A stretch of DNA of 64,000 bases from Pirellula sp. (GTDB lineage Bacteria > Planctomycetota > Planctomycetia > Pirellulales > PNKZ01), in assembly GCA_013822735.1 (NCBI GenBank), contig PNKZ01000020.1, positions 62,001 through 126,000 of the forward strand, read 5' to 3'. How positions within the stretch are numbered: position 1 is the stretch's first letter; each line of letters begins with the position of its first letter. The notes under the pieces are model-generated. The model searched no databases. It saw only the letters and a list, made by a program, of their open reading frames with translations, and was not told the DNA's origin. Shown here in pieces: positions 46,904-55,283 of the stretch. The position numbers and the translations under genes are program-made.

Positions 46904-48157
46904 TTACTTGCGTGCTTCCGCTGCGGTTTCCAACACCGAACTCAGCACTTCCCCCTGCGCGAGGCGCGTGCGGAGGACGTCGCCGGCGGCCAGTTGTTCG
47001 GCACTGCGGACCACCGCGCCGTCGTCGGCCCGTTGCGTGACGCTGTAGCCGCGCGCCAGTACGCCGAGCGGACTGAGCGATTCGAGTTTGCCGGCCCACG
47101 TTTCGAGCCGGCTCCGTTGCAACGTGAGGCGATGCTTTAAGGCCCGCCCTGCGCGGAGCCAGAGTTCATCCACCCGCTGCGCTCGGGTACGCAGCAATTC
47201 AAACGGCTGACGAAACGCGCGTCGTTCGCCCAGCATCACGAGCCGATGCCTTGCCGTCGTCGCCTTGTTCTGTAGCGCGCCGAGCAGTCGCTGCCGGCGA
47301 TCGGCGAGAAACGCGAGAATCGCTTCTTGCGACGGCACGACCAACTCGGCCGCTTCGCTCGGCGTCAGGGCCCGCACGTCGGCGGCCAAGTCGCAGAGCG
47401 TCACGTCGATCTCGTGCCCGACCGCCGACACGGTCGGAATGCGCGACGCCGCGACGGCGCGCACGACCGGTTCTTCGTTGAAGCACCAGAGGTCCTCTAA
47501 GCTCCCGCCGCCGCGCCCGACGACCAGTACGTCGATCTCGAGCTCCATCTGGTTGACGCGCGTGATCGCCGCCGCAATTTCCCGCGCCGCGCCGTCTCCC
47601 TGAACTCGCGTCGGTACGATCAGCACGTCGGCTCCGCTCCAACGGCGGCGCATCACTTCCAGAAAGTCGCGTACGGCCGCCCCGGTGGGGCTGGTCACAA
47701 ACGCGATGCGTCGCGGAAACTTGGGCAACGGCCGCTTGCGCGAACGGTCGAACAAGCCTTCGGCCGCGAGTTTCTCCTTCAGCTTGCGCAGCGCCAATTC
47801 CAGAGCGCCGATTCCCTTCGGCTCCAACTTGGTCACGACGAGCTGATACGAACCGCGCGGGGCGTAGACGTCGACGCCGCCGAAGCAGACCACTTCCATG
47901 CCGTCGTGCAGATCGAACTTCAGTCGACTCGCCGTGCCGCGCCACATCACGGCCCGAATCTGCGCCGCTTCGTCTTTGAGCGTGAAGTAACAGTGCCCCG
48001 ACGACGGGCGTGAGAAGTTCGAGATTTCGCCGGAGACCCACACCGCTGGAAACGCCGACTCGAGCAGGTCCTTGAGCTGGAGCGTCAGTTGCTCGACCGT
48101 GAGCACCGGCTGCCCGCCGGAGTCTTCTTCTTCGGCGTATTCGGAGGGGTAAGCCAT
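46904..48157 (-). CDS. xseA: Exodeoxyribonuclease VII large subunit
   Basis: XseA of 417 residues, nuclease subunit that degrades single-stranded DNA with XseB. It has the N-terminal OB-fold (VWVSGEISNFSRPSSGHCYFTLKDEAAQIRAVMW) and the catalytic domain (RRIAFVTSPTGAAVRDFLEVMRRR, VGRGGGSLEDLWCFNEEPVVRAV, SAVGHEIDVTLCDLAADVRA). The coiled C-terminal region is also present and ends with LGVLARGYSVTQ. Length is slightly under the usual 440-460. No xseB frame is seen next to it. It is divergent from holA. Confidence 0.96.
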   Translation of the reverse strand: MAYPSEYAEEEDSGGQPVLTVEQLTLQLKDLLESAFPAVWVSGEISNFSRPSSGHCYFTLKDEAAQIRAVMWRGTASRLKFDLHDGMEVVCFGGVDVYAPRGSYQLVVTKLEPKGIGALELALRKLKEKLAAEGLFDRSRKRPLPKFPRRIAFVTSPTGAAVRDFLEVMRRRWSGADVLIVPTRVQGDGAAREIAAAITRVNQMELEIDVLVVGRGGGSLEDLWCFNEEPVVRAVAASRIPTVSAVGHEIDVTLCDLAADVRALTPSEAAELVVPSQEAILAFLADRRQRLLGALQNKATTARHRLVMLGERRAFRQPFELLRTRAQRVDELWLRAGRALKHRLTLQRSRLETWAGKLESLSPLGVLARGYSVTQRADDGAVVRSAEQLAAGDVLRTRLAQGEVLSSVLETAAEARK

Positions 48158-48259
48158 CGTGATTCTGCGACTCCGTTCAAACTTTGTCGCCCTACAAACG
48201 GCCGACGCTCACCGTTATAACATATTCGCCTCGCTTCTTCCGTTGGCTCTGTCTCCATC

Positions 48260-49324
48260 ATGGCCGCAAAAGCATCCTCCGATTCCACGAGCGCGGTCGA
48301 TTTCCTCGCGGATGCCGCACCGGCAGAAATTCCGCCGGTCGTCGCCCTTTTCGGCGACGAGGGTTTTTTGAAGCGACTCGCCCTGCATGAGCTCAAGCAG
48401 CGCATCGCCGGCGGCGATCCGGAGTTCGCCGCCACGGAACTCGCAGGCCCGCAGGCCCTGCCGCGCGACGTGTTCGACGAGCTCAGCACGCTGTCGCTTT
48501 TTGGCGGCGGTCGGCGCGTGGTGGTGATCGACGACGCCGACGATTTCGTGACGAAGTATCGCGACAAGTTGGAGAACTACGTCGCCCGCCCGTCGCAGGC
48601 CGGCGTGCTCGTGCTCGACGTCGCCACCTGGCCGTCGAACACCCGACTGTATAAAGCGGTCGCCGCGAGCGGATTGAATCTTGAGTGCCGCGCGCCGACC
48701 GGCGCCGCGCTGGTGAAGTGGCTCGTCAATTGGGCCAAGCAACGCCACGGCGCGAAGCTGCAGACCGACGCCGCGGAATCGCTCATGGATCTCGTCGGCG
48801 CGGAACTCGGCTTGCTCGACCAAGAGCTCGCCAAACTTGCTGCGGCTGCGGGAGCCGAACCGATCAGTTGCGAATTGGTCGACAAGTTCGTCGGCTCGTG
48901 GCGTTCGCGCACCGCTTGGGAAATGATCGACGACATCGCTTTCGGCAACGCCCCGGCTGCGCTCAAGCAACTCGATCGGTTGATCGTCGCCGGCGAGCAC
49001 CCGATTGCACTGCTGGCACAAATGGCGTCGACCTTCCGTCGCTTCGCCGCGGCTACGCGCATTTTGGAAGATACGGAAGCGAAGAAGCAGCGGCTGGCCG
49101 GGAAGCAAATTCTGGAACTGGCCGGATTCAAGCCGTTTGTGCTGCGTAAGGCCGAGGATCAGTGGAAGCAGTTAGGGCGAAAGCGTTCCGGCCAACTCTA
49201 CGACATGCTCTTGGAAACCGATCTCGCGCTGAAGGGGAAAGCCTCGCAAGCGGCCCGCGCACGATTGGTGCTCGAACAATTCATCGCCCGGCTTTCCACC
49301 GCCGGCGACCCGCGCAAGGCGTAA
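48260..49324 (+). CDS. holA: DNA polymerase III subunit delta
   Basis: HolA of 354 residues, the clamp-loader subunit that opens the beta clamp. It shows ALFGDEGFLKRLALHELKQRI at the start, TLSLFGGGRRVVVIDDADDF (the conserved phenylalanine-glycine loop), the LMDLVGAELGLLDQELAKLA helix of domain II, and the domain III pattern WEMIDDIAFGNAPAALKQLDRL followed by GEHPIALLAQMASTFRR. ATG 48260 leaves a short polar N-tail. Divergent from xseA with a 102-bp gap. Confidence 0.93.
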   Translation: MAAKASSDSTSAVDFLADAAPAEIPPVVALFGDEGFLKRLALHELKQRIAGGDPEFAATELAGPQALPRDVFDELSTLSLFGGGRRVVVIDDADDFVTKYRDKLENYVARPSQAGVLVLDVATWPSNTRLYKAVAASGLNLECRAPTGAALVKWLVNWAKQRHGAKLQTDAAESLMDLVGAELGLLDQELAKLAAAAGAEPISCELVDKFVGSWRSRTAWEMIDDIAFGNAPAALKQLDRLIVAGEHPIALLAQMASTFRRFAAATRILEDTEAKKQRLAGKQILELAGFKPFVLRKAEDQWKQLGRKRSGQLYDMLLETDLALKGKASQAARARLVLEQFIARLSTAGDPRKA

Positions 49325-49448
49325 GGCCTTCGCCGCCGACACTCTCTGGCGGCGTCCGTCTTGTCGCAGCGACCGGTTTGTCGTACTCTCCGCCCCCTCG
49401 CGTTGAGTCGTTCCCCACTTCTTCGGTCGCCCACGCACGCCCCCCATA

Positions 49449-51080
49449 ATGGACGGAAGCCCGCGTCGACCATCGCCGTTTGCCTGGTGCCGCCTGCCGA
49501 CACGCCGTTGCGCCGTAGTGCTCTGGTGCGCCGCGTACCTGGGCTGCACAGCATTCTTGGGCTGCGCGGCGCATAACCTTCCTGACGATCTCGCGGCGGC
49601 CGGCGCTGCGATCGAGCAAGCGCCGGTCAGTCCTTACGCTCGCGGGCCTGCACAGGCCGTGGCGAGTGACCAGTTAGCAAGCGCCCCGGCGCGACAAGCT
49701 TCGCAACCGCCGCAGGCCACGAGCGACGGCGCGGCGATGCAAGCCGTGTTGGCGGAGCTCGAATCGCTCGGCACGGTCGACCCGGCGACGCAAGCGCAAC
49801 TCATCGCCGACCTGCGGCAGACCGATCCCGCACTTTGGCCGATGATGCTGCAAACATTTCGGGCCGGCGCCGCCTACAAGAAGCGCGAAGCCGACGCGAC
49901 GTCGAAAGCGCAAACTGCTGCTGCGGCCGACGTGCGCGCGACACCCCCTACCGCAACGAAGAAGCCGGCGAGCGACGTCCGCTTTGCGACCAATAACACG
50001 CCGGTGGCCGACGCCGCTGCTCAAAGTATGGTGCAACAAGCTTTGGCACAGGCCATGGGGCCGCAGAACGTGCCGCTGGATGCCCTCGCCTCGCTCAACG
50101 GTACGCAACTGGCCGGCCGCGGCGGCTCCGCGAGCGGCATGCAACTCCCGGCGCAAGCGATCCTAAGCGCCGCGTTGTCGGAAGCACAGCGCCGCGAGGC
50201 CGAAGGAAACAATCCGCCGCCGCCCGTCGATACGCCGGTGGTCCGACAAGCGTCGGCCGTGGAACCTTTGGCAAAAGCGCCATCGGCCGCCGTCGAAACG
50301 GCGAAGTCCTCCGAAGCGTCGCCCAAACCCGAATCACTCGCCGTCGCCGAACGTCCCGCTTCGGCAACGGAAGACGATTGGCGCCAGTCGCTCGCTTCGT
50401 CGATCGAGGCCTTGGAACGGCTCACGACCGAGCCTCCCGGCAGCGCTCAAGAAGTCACACGGCATGCCTGGCTGCGCATGCTCTATCTCACGGCCGGCCG
50501 CCGCGACGACGCGCTTAAGCCGATCCCCGGCATCGGCCCGGCGGAGCAAGACTTCTGGCGCGAGCAACTCTATGCGTTGGCCGCCTGCTTGGATACGGAG
50601 CGACAAACCGACGCCGCCAAGCGTTCGGCCGAGGCCCGGATGCATCTGGCGAAAGCCGATGCACGATTGGGCGAGAGCGGCACGTTGGCCGTGCGCAACT
50701 TGGCGTTCTGCACGCAGGTTTCGAGCTACGGCGTGTATGAGAAGTTTGAGGACTACAAGTTCAAGCCGAATCAGCCGCTGATTCTGTATGCGGAAGTGCA
50801 GAACTTCAAGAGCGAAGAGTCAAGCAAGGGGTTCCATACGGCGCTGCGAAGCAGCTACCAAATTCTCGACGGCCAGGGGCGCCGCGTCGCCGAGAACGAT
50901 CTGGCCCTCACGGAAGAATATTGCCGCAATCAGCGGCGCGATTACTTCCTGCGCTACTTCCTCTCGGTGCCGGACCGGATCTACGACGGCAACTACACGC
51001 TGCAACTCACGATCGTCGACACGCTCAGCCAAAAGATCGGCACGTCGACGATCGAATTCACCGTCGGCGGCGATAAGTAG
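49449..51080 (+). CDS. Probable lipoprotein, Ala/Pro/Gln-rich, unknown function
   Basis: Protein of 543 residues. A hydrophobic segment near residues 20-40 with two possible lipobox-like cysteines (AYLGC and AFLGC) suggests export and perhaps lipid anchoring; neither lipobox is ideal. Residues 45-300 are low-complexity Ala/Pro/Gln/Ser, probably disordered. Residues about 310-430 are helical (EDDWRQSLASSIEALERLTT). The C-terminus forms a beta-rich region (FEDYKFKPNQPLILYAEVQNFKSEESSKGFHTALRSSYQILDGQGRRV), perhaps an immunoglobulin-like fold. No known family was recognised. It follows holA by 124 bp on the same strand. Confidence 0.8.
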   Translation: MDGSPRRPSPFAWCRLPTRRCAVVLWCAAYLGCTAFLGCAAHNLPDDLAAAGAAIEQAPVSPYARGPAQAVASDQLASAPARQASQPPQATSDGAAMQAVLAELESLGTVDPATQAQLIADLRQTDPALWPMMLQTFRAGAAYKKREADATSKAQTAAAADVRATPPTATKKPASDVRFATNNTPVADAAAQSMVQQALAQAMGPQNVPLDALASLNGTQLAGRGGSASGMQLPAQAILSAALSEAQRREAEGNNPPPPVDTPVVRQASAVEPLAKAPSAAVETAKSSEASPKPESLAVAERPASATEDDWRQSLASSIEALERLTTEPPGSAQEVTRHAWLRMLYLTAGRRDDALKPIPGIGPAEQDFWREQLYALAACLDTERQTDAAKRSAEARMHLAKADARLGESGTLAVRNLAFCTQVSSYGVYEKFEDYKFKPNQPLILYAEVQNFKSEESSKGFHTALRSSYQILDGQGRRVAENDLALTEEYCRNQRRDYFLRYFLSVPDRIYDGNYTLQLTIVDTLSQKIGTSTIEFTVGGDK

Positions 51081-51140
51081 ATTGCCGATGCCGATCGCTG
51101 CCGGTCGTGGACGACGCGGCTAAGCCCGATCGACTGCCGC

Positions 51141-51992
51141 TTAGGGAAGTTCGAGCACGACGCGAATTCCGTTTCCCTCATCGCGACGGCTCTCTCGAGT
51201 AAAGTCGCGATTCGAAGCACGGGCCATACGCGACGGTGAGCGATAATCTCCGCCGCGAACGACACGTCCTGTTCCTTCCGTGGGGCCTGGCGGATCATCC
51301 GAGGGCGAGACCGCATAGTAGTCAGCGTCGTAGCGATCAGCACACCATTCCCAAACGTTCCCGTGCATATCGAACAGGCCGAAACGATTACGCCAAAAGG
51401 AACCAACGGGCCACGTCCATTGACGTCGATAGCTGTAGTTGCGCATCACAAAATTGCCGGTCATCGCTTGGTCTGGAAAAACGGCAAAGTCGGTAGTTGT
51501 TCCGGCGCGCGCGGCATACTCCCATTCCGCTTCCGTCGGCAGGCGATAACTCCGTCCGGCGGTTTGTTCGGCAGGAAGTGCGGATAGTTTGCGACAGTAT
51601 TCCGTAGCCTCGAGCCATGACACGGATTCAACAGGAAGTCGCGAGATGTCCCGATGCCACTTCGGCATCTCTTCAAAGTCGCGTCTTCCGCCCCCCTCGG
51701 GAGAAAACCAACTTGGATTTTCTCCCATGACCTCCGCATACTCGCGTTGCGTCACCTCAAACCTGGCGAGAAAAAACGGTTTCGTGATGCGCACTCGATG
51801 CGGCGGACGCTCGTCATCGTCGCCGGTCGACGATCCCATTAGGAATTCACCGGCAGGGATCTCAACGAATTTCGCTCCTTGCGAATTCACGATTTCGCGC
51901 GGCAACCCATCGGCCTCGGCCAGAGAGGAGGTCGTCGCAAGCGATACGACGATAAGCGCCGCCAAGAATCGCGAGCGAATCGAACGTGTCAT
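51141..51992 (-). CDS. Exported FGE/sulfatase-modifying-factor fold protein without catalytic cysteines
   Basis: Protein of 283 residues with a signal peptide (LAALIVVSLATTSSLAEA). The FGE-sulfatase (C-type lectin-like) fold is complete: FVEIPAGEFLMGSS, RFEVTQREYAEVMG, LPVESVSWLEATEYCRKL, YRLPTEAEWEYAARAG, LFDMHGNVWEWCADRYD and RVVRGGDYRSPSRMARASNRD. True FGEs have two copper-binding cysteines in the last block (RGGSWxC....C). Here those positions are not Cys, so it is unlikely to convert sulfatase Cys to formylglycine. It may bind ligand or have another activity. ATG 51992 was preferred over a GTG at 52001 that lies in the heptad repeat. Confidence 0.9.
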   Translation of the reverse strand: MTRSIRSRFLAALIVVSLATTSSLAEADGLPREIVNSQGAKFVEIPAGEFLMGSSTGDDDERPPHRVRITKPFFLARFEVTQREYAEVMGENPSWFSPEGGGRRDFEEMPKWHRDISRLPVESVSWLEATEYCRKLSALPAEQTAGRSYRLPTEAEWEYAARAGTTTDFAVFPDQAMTGNFVMRNYSYRRQWTWPVGSFWRNRFGLFDMHGNVWEWCADRYDADYYAVSPSDDPPGPTEGTGRVVRGGDYRSPSRMARASNRDFTRESRRDEGNGIRVVLELP

Positions 51993-51996
51993 GCTG

Positions 51997-52053
51997 CTCA
52001 CCCCTCACCCCTCACCCCTCACCCCTGGCCCCTCTCCCGCAAGGGGAGAGGGG
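51997..52053. repeat. Heptad array E (CTCACCC word, 6 units) ending in a hairpin
   Basis: Six consecutive units of the form CTNNCCC (four ctcaccc, then ctggccc, ctctccc) occupy 51997-52038. The last pyrimidines pair with ggggagaggg (52044-52053) as a 10-bp hairpin. It begins immediately upstream of the FGE-like start and lies between it and the DUF1080 stop. Confidence 0.9.
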
Positions 52054-52074
52054 AAGCAGAAATACGATACGCAT

Positions 52075-52884
52075 CTACAGCGGCTTGATCCGAATGTTTT
52101 TCCAGCGGCATTTTGCGCCGACCGGCCAGCTCTTCCCGCCGTGCACTTGCACGGCGATGCTTCCTTCGTCGCCGATCGTATCGACGACCTTCTTCGCGTC
52201 GTACTTCGGGTCTTCATACTTCGTGCCGTCCCAGGTGATGATTTTCTCGCCGTTGATCCAGGTCGTCACCTTGGCCGGGCTTCCTTCGACGCGCACGCGG
52301 ATCGAATTCCAGTCGTTCACTTTCCACGCCTTCACCCAAGCGTCGGAAGTGCACGTGTAGTCGAGCGTCGGCAGTTTATCGACCGGCTTCGTCGTGATGC
52401 TCTTCAACGCTTTGTCTTCGTATTGGCCGAAGATGTTGAACGGCCGGGTATTGAAGCCGCCGGTTCCTTCGCCATACACGTGGCCGACGTTCCCCGCGTC
52501 GTGATAGTCGACCATCATTTGCAAGCACTTGCCGGTGTCGTTCGACCGCAGAAAGAGTCCGCTGCAGATGCCCCAATCCGGTTTGATGTCAATTTCGAGT
52601 TCGAAGTTTTTGAACTTCTGGTCCGTGAGCAAGATGCCGCCGTTACCGCTGCCGGGCGGGTCTTGCTGGCCGGTGATTGCGCCGTCCTCGACGGTCCACT
52701 CGCCGCCGGTGCCGTGCCCGATCTTCTGCGGATTCTTGTGCCAGCCGGTAAGCGTTTTGCCGTCGAAGAGCGTAATCCAGCCTTCTTCGGCAGATGCGGC
52801 GGCGCTGAGGAACAGCCCGACGACGACGGCGACGAGCGAAGGAAGTGTCCGCGACCAGCCGCGGCTGCGAATGCGTGATGCCAT
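52075..52884 (-). CDS. Secreted DUF1080 (3-keto-disaccharide hydrolase domain) protein
   Basis: Protein of 269 residues with a signal peptide (LPSLVAVVVGLFLSAAASA) and one DUF1080 beta-sandwich: WITLFDGKTLTGWHKNP, WTVEDGAITGQQDPPGSGNGG, FKNFELEIDIKPDWGICSGLFLRS and the closing GSIAVQVHGGKSWPVGAKCRWKNIRI. It is longer than the paralogue at 26936 by an insertion around residues 125-165. It probably binds or cleaves a glycoside outside the cytoplasm. It lies upstream of the FGE-like gene, 82 bp apart, on the same strand. Confidence 0.95.
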   Translation of the reverse strand: MASRIRSRGWSRTLPSLVAVVVGLFLSAAASAEEGWITLFDGKTLTGWHKNPQKIGHGTGGEWTVEDGAITGQQDPPGSGNGGILLTDQKFKNFELEIDIKPDWGICSGLFLRSNDTGKCLQMMVDYHDAGNVGHVYGEGTGGFNTRPFNIFGQYEDKALKSITTKPVDKLPTLDYTCTSDAWVKAWKVNDWNSIRVRVEGSPAKVTTWINGEKIITWDGTKYEDPKYDAKKVVDTIGDEGSIAVQVHGGKSWPVGAKCRWKNIRIKPL

Positions 52885-53040
52885 AAATAAAGAATCCTTA
52901 AGGCGTGTAGCGCTGTGTATTAAGCGTCATAACCCGGCCCAGCGGTGCGGCCGTTATCTTGGGCCGAAGTATGCCTGCCGATCGAAAGCGCGTCAACGAA
53001 CGGCCGTTAAACTTCTTCACCAATCCAACGTGATCGTAAT

Positions 53041-53069
53041 TTGACCCTCCCCGGATTGCGACGTAGAAA
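53041..53069 (+). promoter_or_regulatory. Candidate sigma-70-type promoter for the PilZ-like gene
   Basis: TTGACC (53041-53046), a 17-bp spacer and TAGAAA (53064-53069), about 115 bp before the PilZ-like ATG. Based only on hexamer match and spacing. Confidence 0.45.
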
Positions 53070-53183
53070 TCCCTTGTATCTCTCACGGGCGCTCCGTGCG
53101 TCGCCCGCCCGCCTTGCCTCGCCGCTTCGTTTGCCTTCGTGTCGCTCGGTGCATCGCATCGTCTTCTGGGAACGTCACGTTTT

Positions 53184-53612
53184 ATGAGTACCCAACTGTT
53201 GGAAACCTACGGCTTGAATCTTCTCGAAGGGGATGCCTCGCCCGAGGAGCACATGCGATGGCAGGTGCGCGAGATGTTGTCGGGGCTCTACCCGGTCGGT
53301 CCGTACGAGCGCCGCGCGGAGCAACGCTACCCGTACCCGAAGCTTATTCGACTGATGCCGACGACGTCCGACGGGATGAAGCCGCTCGGTCCGACGATCG
53401 TCGTTTCCGGTAAGCATCTTTCCGAGCAAGGGCTGAGCTTCTTCCACCCGAATCCGCTACCGTACCGGTTGGTGATCGCCGTCTTGGAAACGGCAGAACG
53501 CGAAAAGTACGGCTTCCTGCTCGACGTCGACTGGTGCCGCTTCACGCAACTCGGCTGGTACGAGAGCGGCGGCAAATTCCTACGCACGGTCGAACTGCGC
53601 GACGCGGCGTAA
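53184..53612 (+). CDS. Small PilZ-like domain protein
   Basis: Protein of 142 residues from ATG 53184. RAEQRYPYP fits the RxxxR motif of PilZ domains, and GKHLSEQGLSFFHPNPLPYR fits the second c-di-GMP-binding segment (usually (D/N)xSxxG; here HxSxxG). The rest alternates strands as in a small beta-barrel. The missing Asp/Asn weakens direct evidence for c-di-GMP binding. It stands alone, upstream of the toxin-antitoxin pair but 75 bp apart. Confidence 0.65.
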   Translation: MSTQLLETYGLNLLEGDASPEEHMRWQVREMLSGLYPVGPYERRAEQRYPYPKLIRLMPTTSDGMKPLGPTIVVSGKHLSEQGLSFFHPNPLPYRLVIAVLETAEREKYGFLLDVDWCRFTQLGWYESGGKFLRTVELRDAA

Positions 53613-53687
53613 CGCGTTCACGTTGCTTCCGTCGTGCCCGTCGAAGCATTCGTTGAATTGTCGCGCCGCTTGCATTAGGCTTACAGC

Positions 53688-53954
53688 ATGGCCGAGCAAT
53701 TCTCACCCGGCGTAGAAGCCTTCATTTCCGATGCTCTCGCGCACGGAGTTTTTCCGTCGCGCGATGCGCTTCTGGAGCAGGCCGTGGAAGCGCTCCGTCG
53801 CGAACAAGACTTGCCGGAAGTGCCCCACGTGCATTCCGAAGCCGTCGAACATGGATTGGAAAGCTTGAACGCGGGCCGCGGCACCGAGTGGGACGTCACC
53901 AAAGAACTCGCCGCGCTGCGCGAGCGGCATGCCGGGCGCTCGTCGGCAACGTGA
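53688..53954 (+). CDS. ParD-like ribbon-helix-helix antitoxin
   Basis: Protein of 88 residues, N-terminal ribbon-helix-helix DNA-binding region (AEQFSPGVEAFISDALAHGVFPSRDALLEQAVEALRRE) and a disordered acidic C-terminus that would wrap the toxin. The stop overlaps the toxin start (TGATG, with A at 53954 shared), so the two are translationally coupled. It likely represses its own promoter. Family assignment rests on motif and gene order. Confidence 0.85.
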   Translation: MAEQFSPGVEAFISDALAHGVFPSRDALLEQAVEALRREQDLPEVPHVHSEAVEHGLESLNAGRGTEWDVTKELAALRERHAGRSSAT

Positions 53955-54244
53955 TGGACGGGGTGTTCCAAACGCCGGAAGCCGTCGCCGACGTTCGGGC
54001 CATCGCCGACTACATCGCGGCCGACAATCTCCCAGCCGCCGAGCGATGGCTTTTAGACCTTAACGACTTGTTCTCGTTGCTCGCCCATCGGCCGTTTCTG
54101 GGGGAGCGATATCGCAGCCGACGACATGGTGCATTGCGACGTTTTACCTTCGGCAACTACGTCGTCTACTATCAACCTCGCGGCCAAGGCGTAGCCATTG
54201 TCCGTGTGCTGCATGGTGCCCGCGACGAGCGCAAGCAGCTCTGA
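53954..54244 (+). CDS. ParE/RelE superfamily toxin
   Basis: Protein of 96 residues with the RelE/ParE fold: TPEAVADVRAIADYIAADNLPAAERWLLDLNDLFSLLAHRPFLGERYRSRR, followed by RRFTFGNYVVYYQPRGQGVAIVRVLHGARDERK. The final VRVLHGARD strand is the hallmark of ParE-type toxins, which inhibit gyrase; RelE-type mRNA cleavage cannot be excluded. ATG 53954 overlaps the antitoxin stop. Confidence 0.9.
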   Translation: MDGVFQTPEAVADVRAIADYIAADNLPAAERWLLDLNDLFSLLAHRPFLGERYRSRRHGALRRFTFGNYVVYYQPRGQGVAIVRVLHGARDERKQL

Positions 54245-54254
54245 AGATAACGCG

Positions 54255-55226
54255 TCACGCCGCGTGTTCCTCGTCGGGCAGTTGGAGCACCACCGCAAAA
54301 CGGTTGCGTAGTTCCGCCGAGCGTTGCGGGGTCCACCAGCGGTGGAACTCTTGTTTGGCGTCGCGGAGCGCTTCTTGCTCGGTCGCCAGTCGTTCGTCGA
54401 GTAGGGCGTGAAGCGCGGCATCGTCCCACTCCGCGCGCCAGGTCGTCATATGCTCGATGGCCGACGCGTGGTCGTTGACGATGCCGAGCAGCGTTTGCGC
54501 GCGCTCGATTTCGGCGTAGAGCTCGTTGCGTACTTCCTGTCCGAACGCGGCGGAAAAGTACTCGAGCGCGTATCGGAGGTGCTTCCCTTCGATCCGGAAT
54601 TGGTGGAGGAGCGCGACGTCGCCGAGATCGGCCGAGCCGGCTTCGAAGAACGAGCTCACGTTACGGGCCAAGCCGTGGCGCGCCCACTCGACGAAAGTCG
54701 TTTCCTGTTCGTGCTCCGGCGTGTGGAGCTTCTTTACGAGCTTGCGGACCTTCTCGTCGAACTTGCCGCCGCGCAGCTTCCGATGAAGCTTTTCGATCGG
54801 CTCTTGCGCCTCGCCGCGCAGTTCGAGAATGCGCTTGGCCAGCGGGCGCCAATGTTCGGCGTCGTTCCCCTCGGTCAAGCGTTCGAAGAACACGTCGCAG
54901 TCGCGGGCCGTGCCGGCGCATTTGCGAATGCGGCCGAGCAGCTTCGTCATCTTCTCATACTTGCGCGCGGGGACCAGCTCGGCATAGCCCTCCAGCGCGG
55001 CCATGGCGCGGCGCGTGGAGACGCGGAGTTGATGTACGAATTCCGGCGACGACTCGGCGCGGCCCGCCGCATCGGCCAGCCAGCGGCCGACCGGACGCAA
55101 GCGGCGGCGCAAGGTCTTGCGCGCTGCGCGAGAGACGGGCATTTCCGGCCGGAGTCCGTCGATCCATTTACTGCTGCGTTTCGACATAGGAACGGGATAG
55201 AGTTTGATTTTCATCGGTGGGTGCAT
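54255..55226 (-). CDS. CHAD domain protein
   Basis: Protein of 323 residues consisting of one CHAD helical bundle. Conserved His/Lys/Arg pairs are visible in VHQLRVSTRRAMAALEGYAEL, RKCAGTARDCDVF, LHQFRIEGKHLRYALEYF and the LLGIVNDHASA block. CHAD domains bind polyphosphate and localise to polyphosphate granules. Several in-frame ATGs (55226, 55214, 55187) compete; the domain begins about residue 35, so all keep it whole. Its stop is only 10 bp from the toxin stop, convergent. The TlpA-like gene lies 57 bp upstream. Confidence 0.93.
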   Translation of the reverse strand: MHPPMKIKLYPVPMSKRSSKWIDGLRPEMPVSRAARKTLRRRLRPVGRWLADAAGRAESSPEFVHQLRVSTRRAMAALEGYAELVPARKYEKMTKLLGRIRKCAGTARDCDVFFERLTEGNDAEHWRPLAKRILELRGEAQEPIEKLHRKLRGGKFDEKVRKLVKKLHTPEHEQETTFVEWARHGLARNVSSFFEAGSADLGDVALLHQFRIEGKHLRYALEYFSAAFGQEVRNELYAEIERAQTLLGIVNDHASAIEHMTTWRAEWDDAALHALLDERLATEQEALRDAKQEFHRWWTPQRSAELRNRFAVVLQLPDEEHAA

Positions 55227-55283
55227 CCGTTCGCGGTTTCGCGCAGGATCATCCTACGAACGTTTCGACAAGTTACGTGGGGG

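Noticed and set aside
51141-51992. Naming the FGE-fold protein a sulfatase-maturing enzyme
   Set aside because: Both copper/catalytic cysteines are absent from the conserved C-terminal block.
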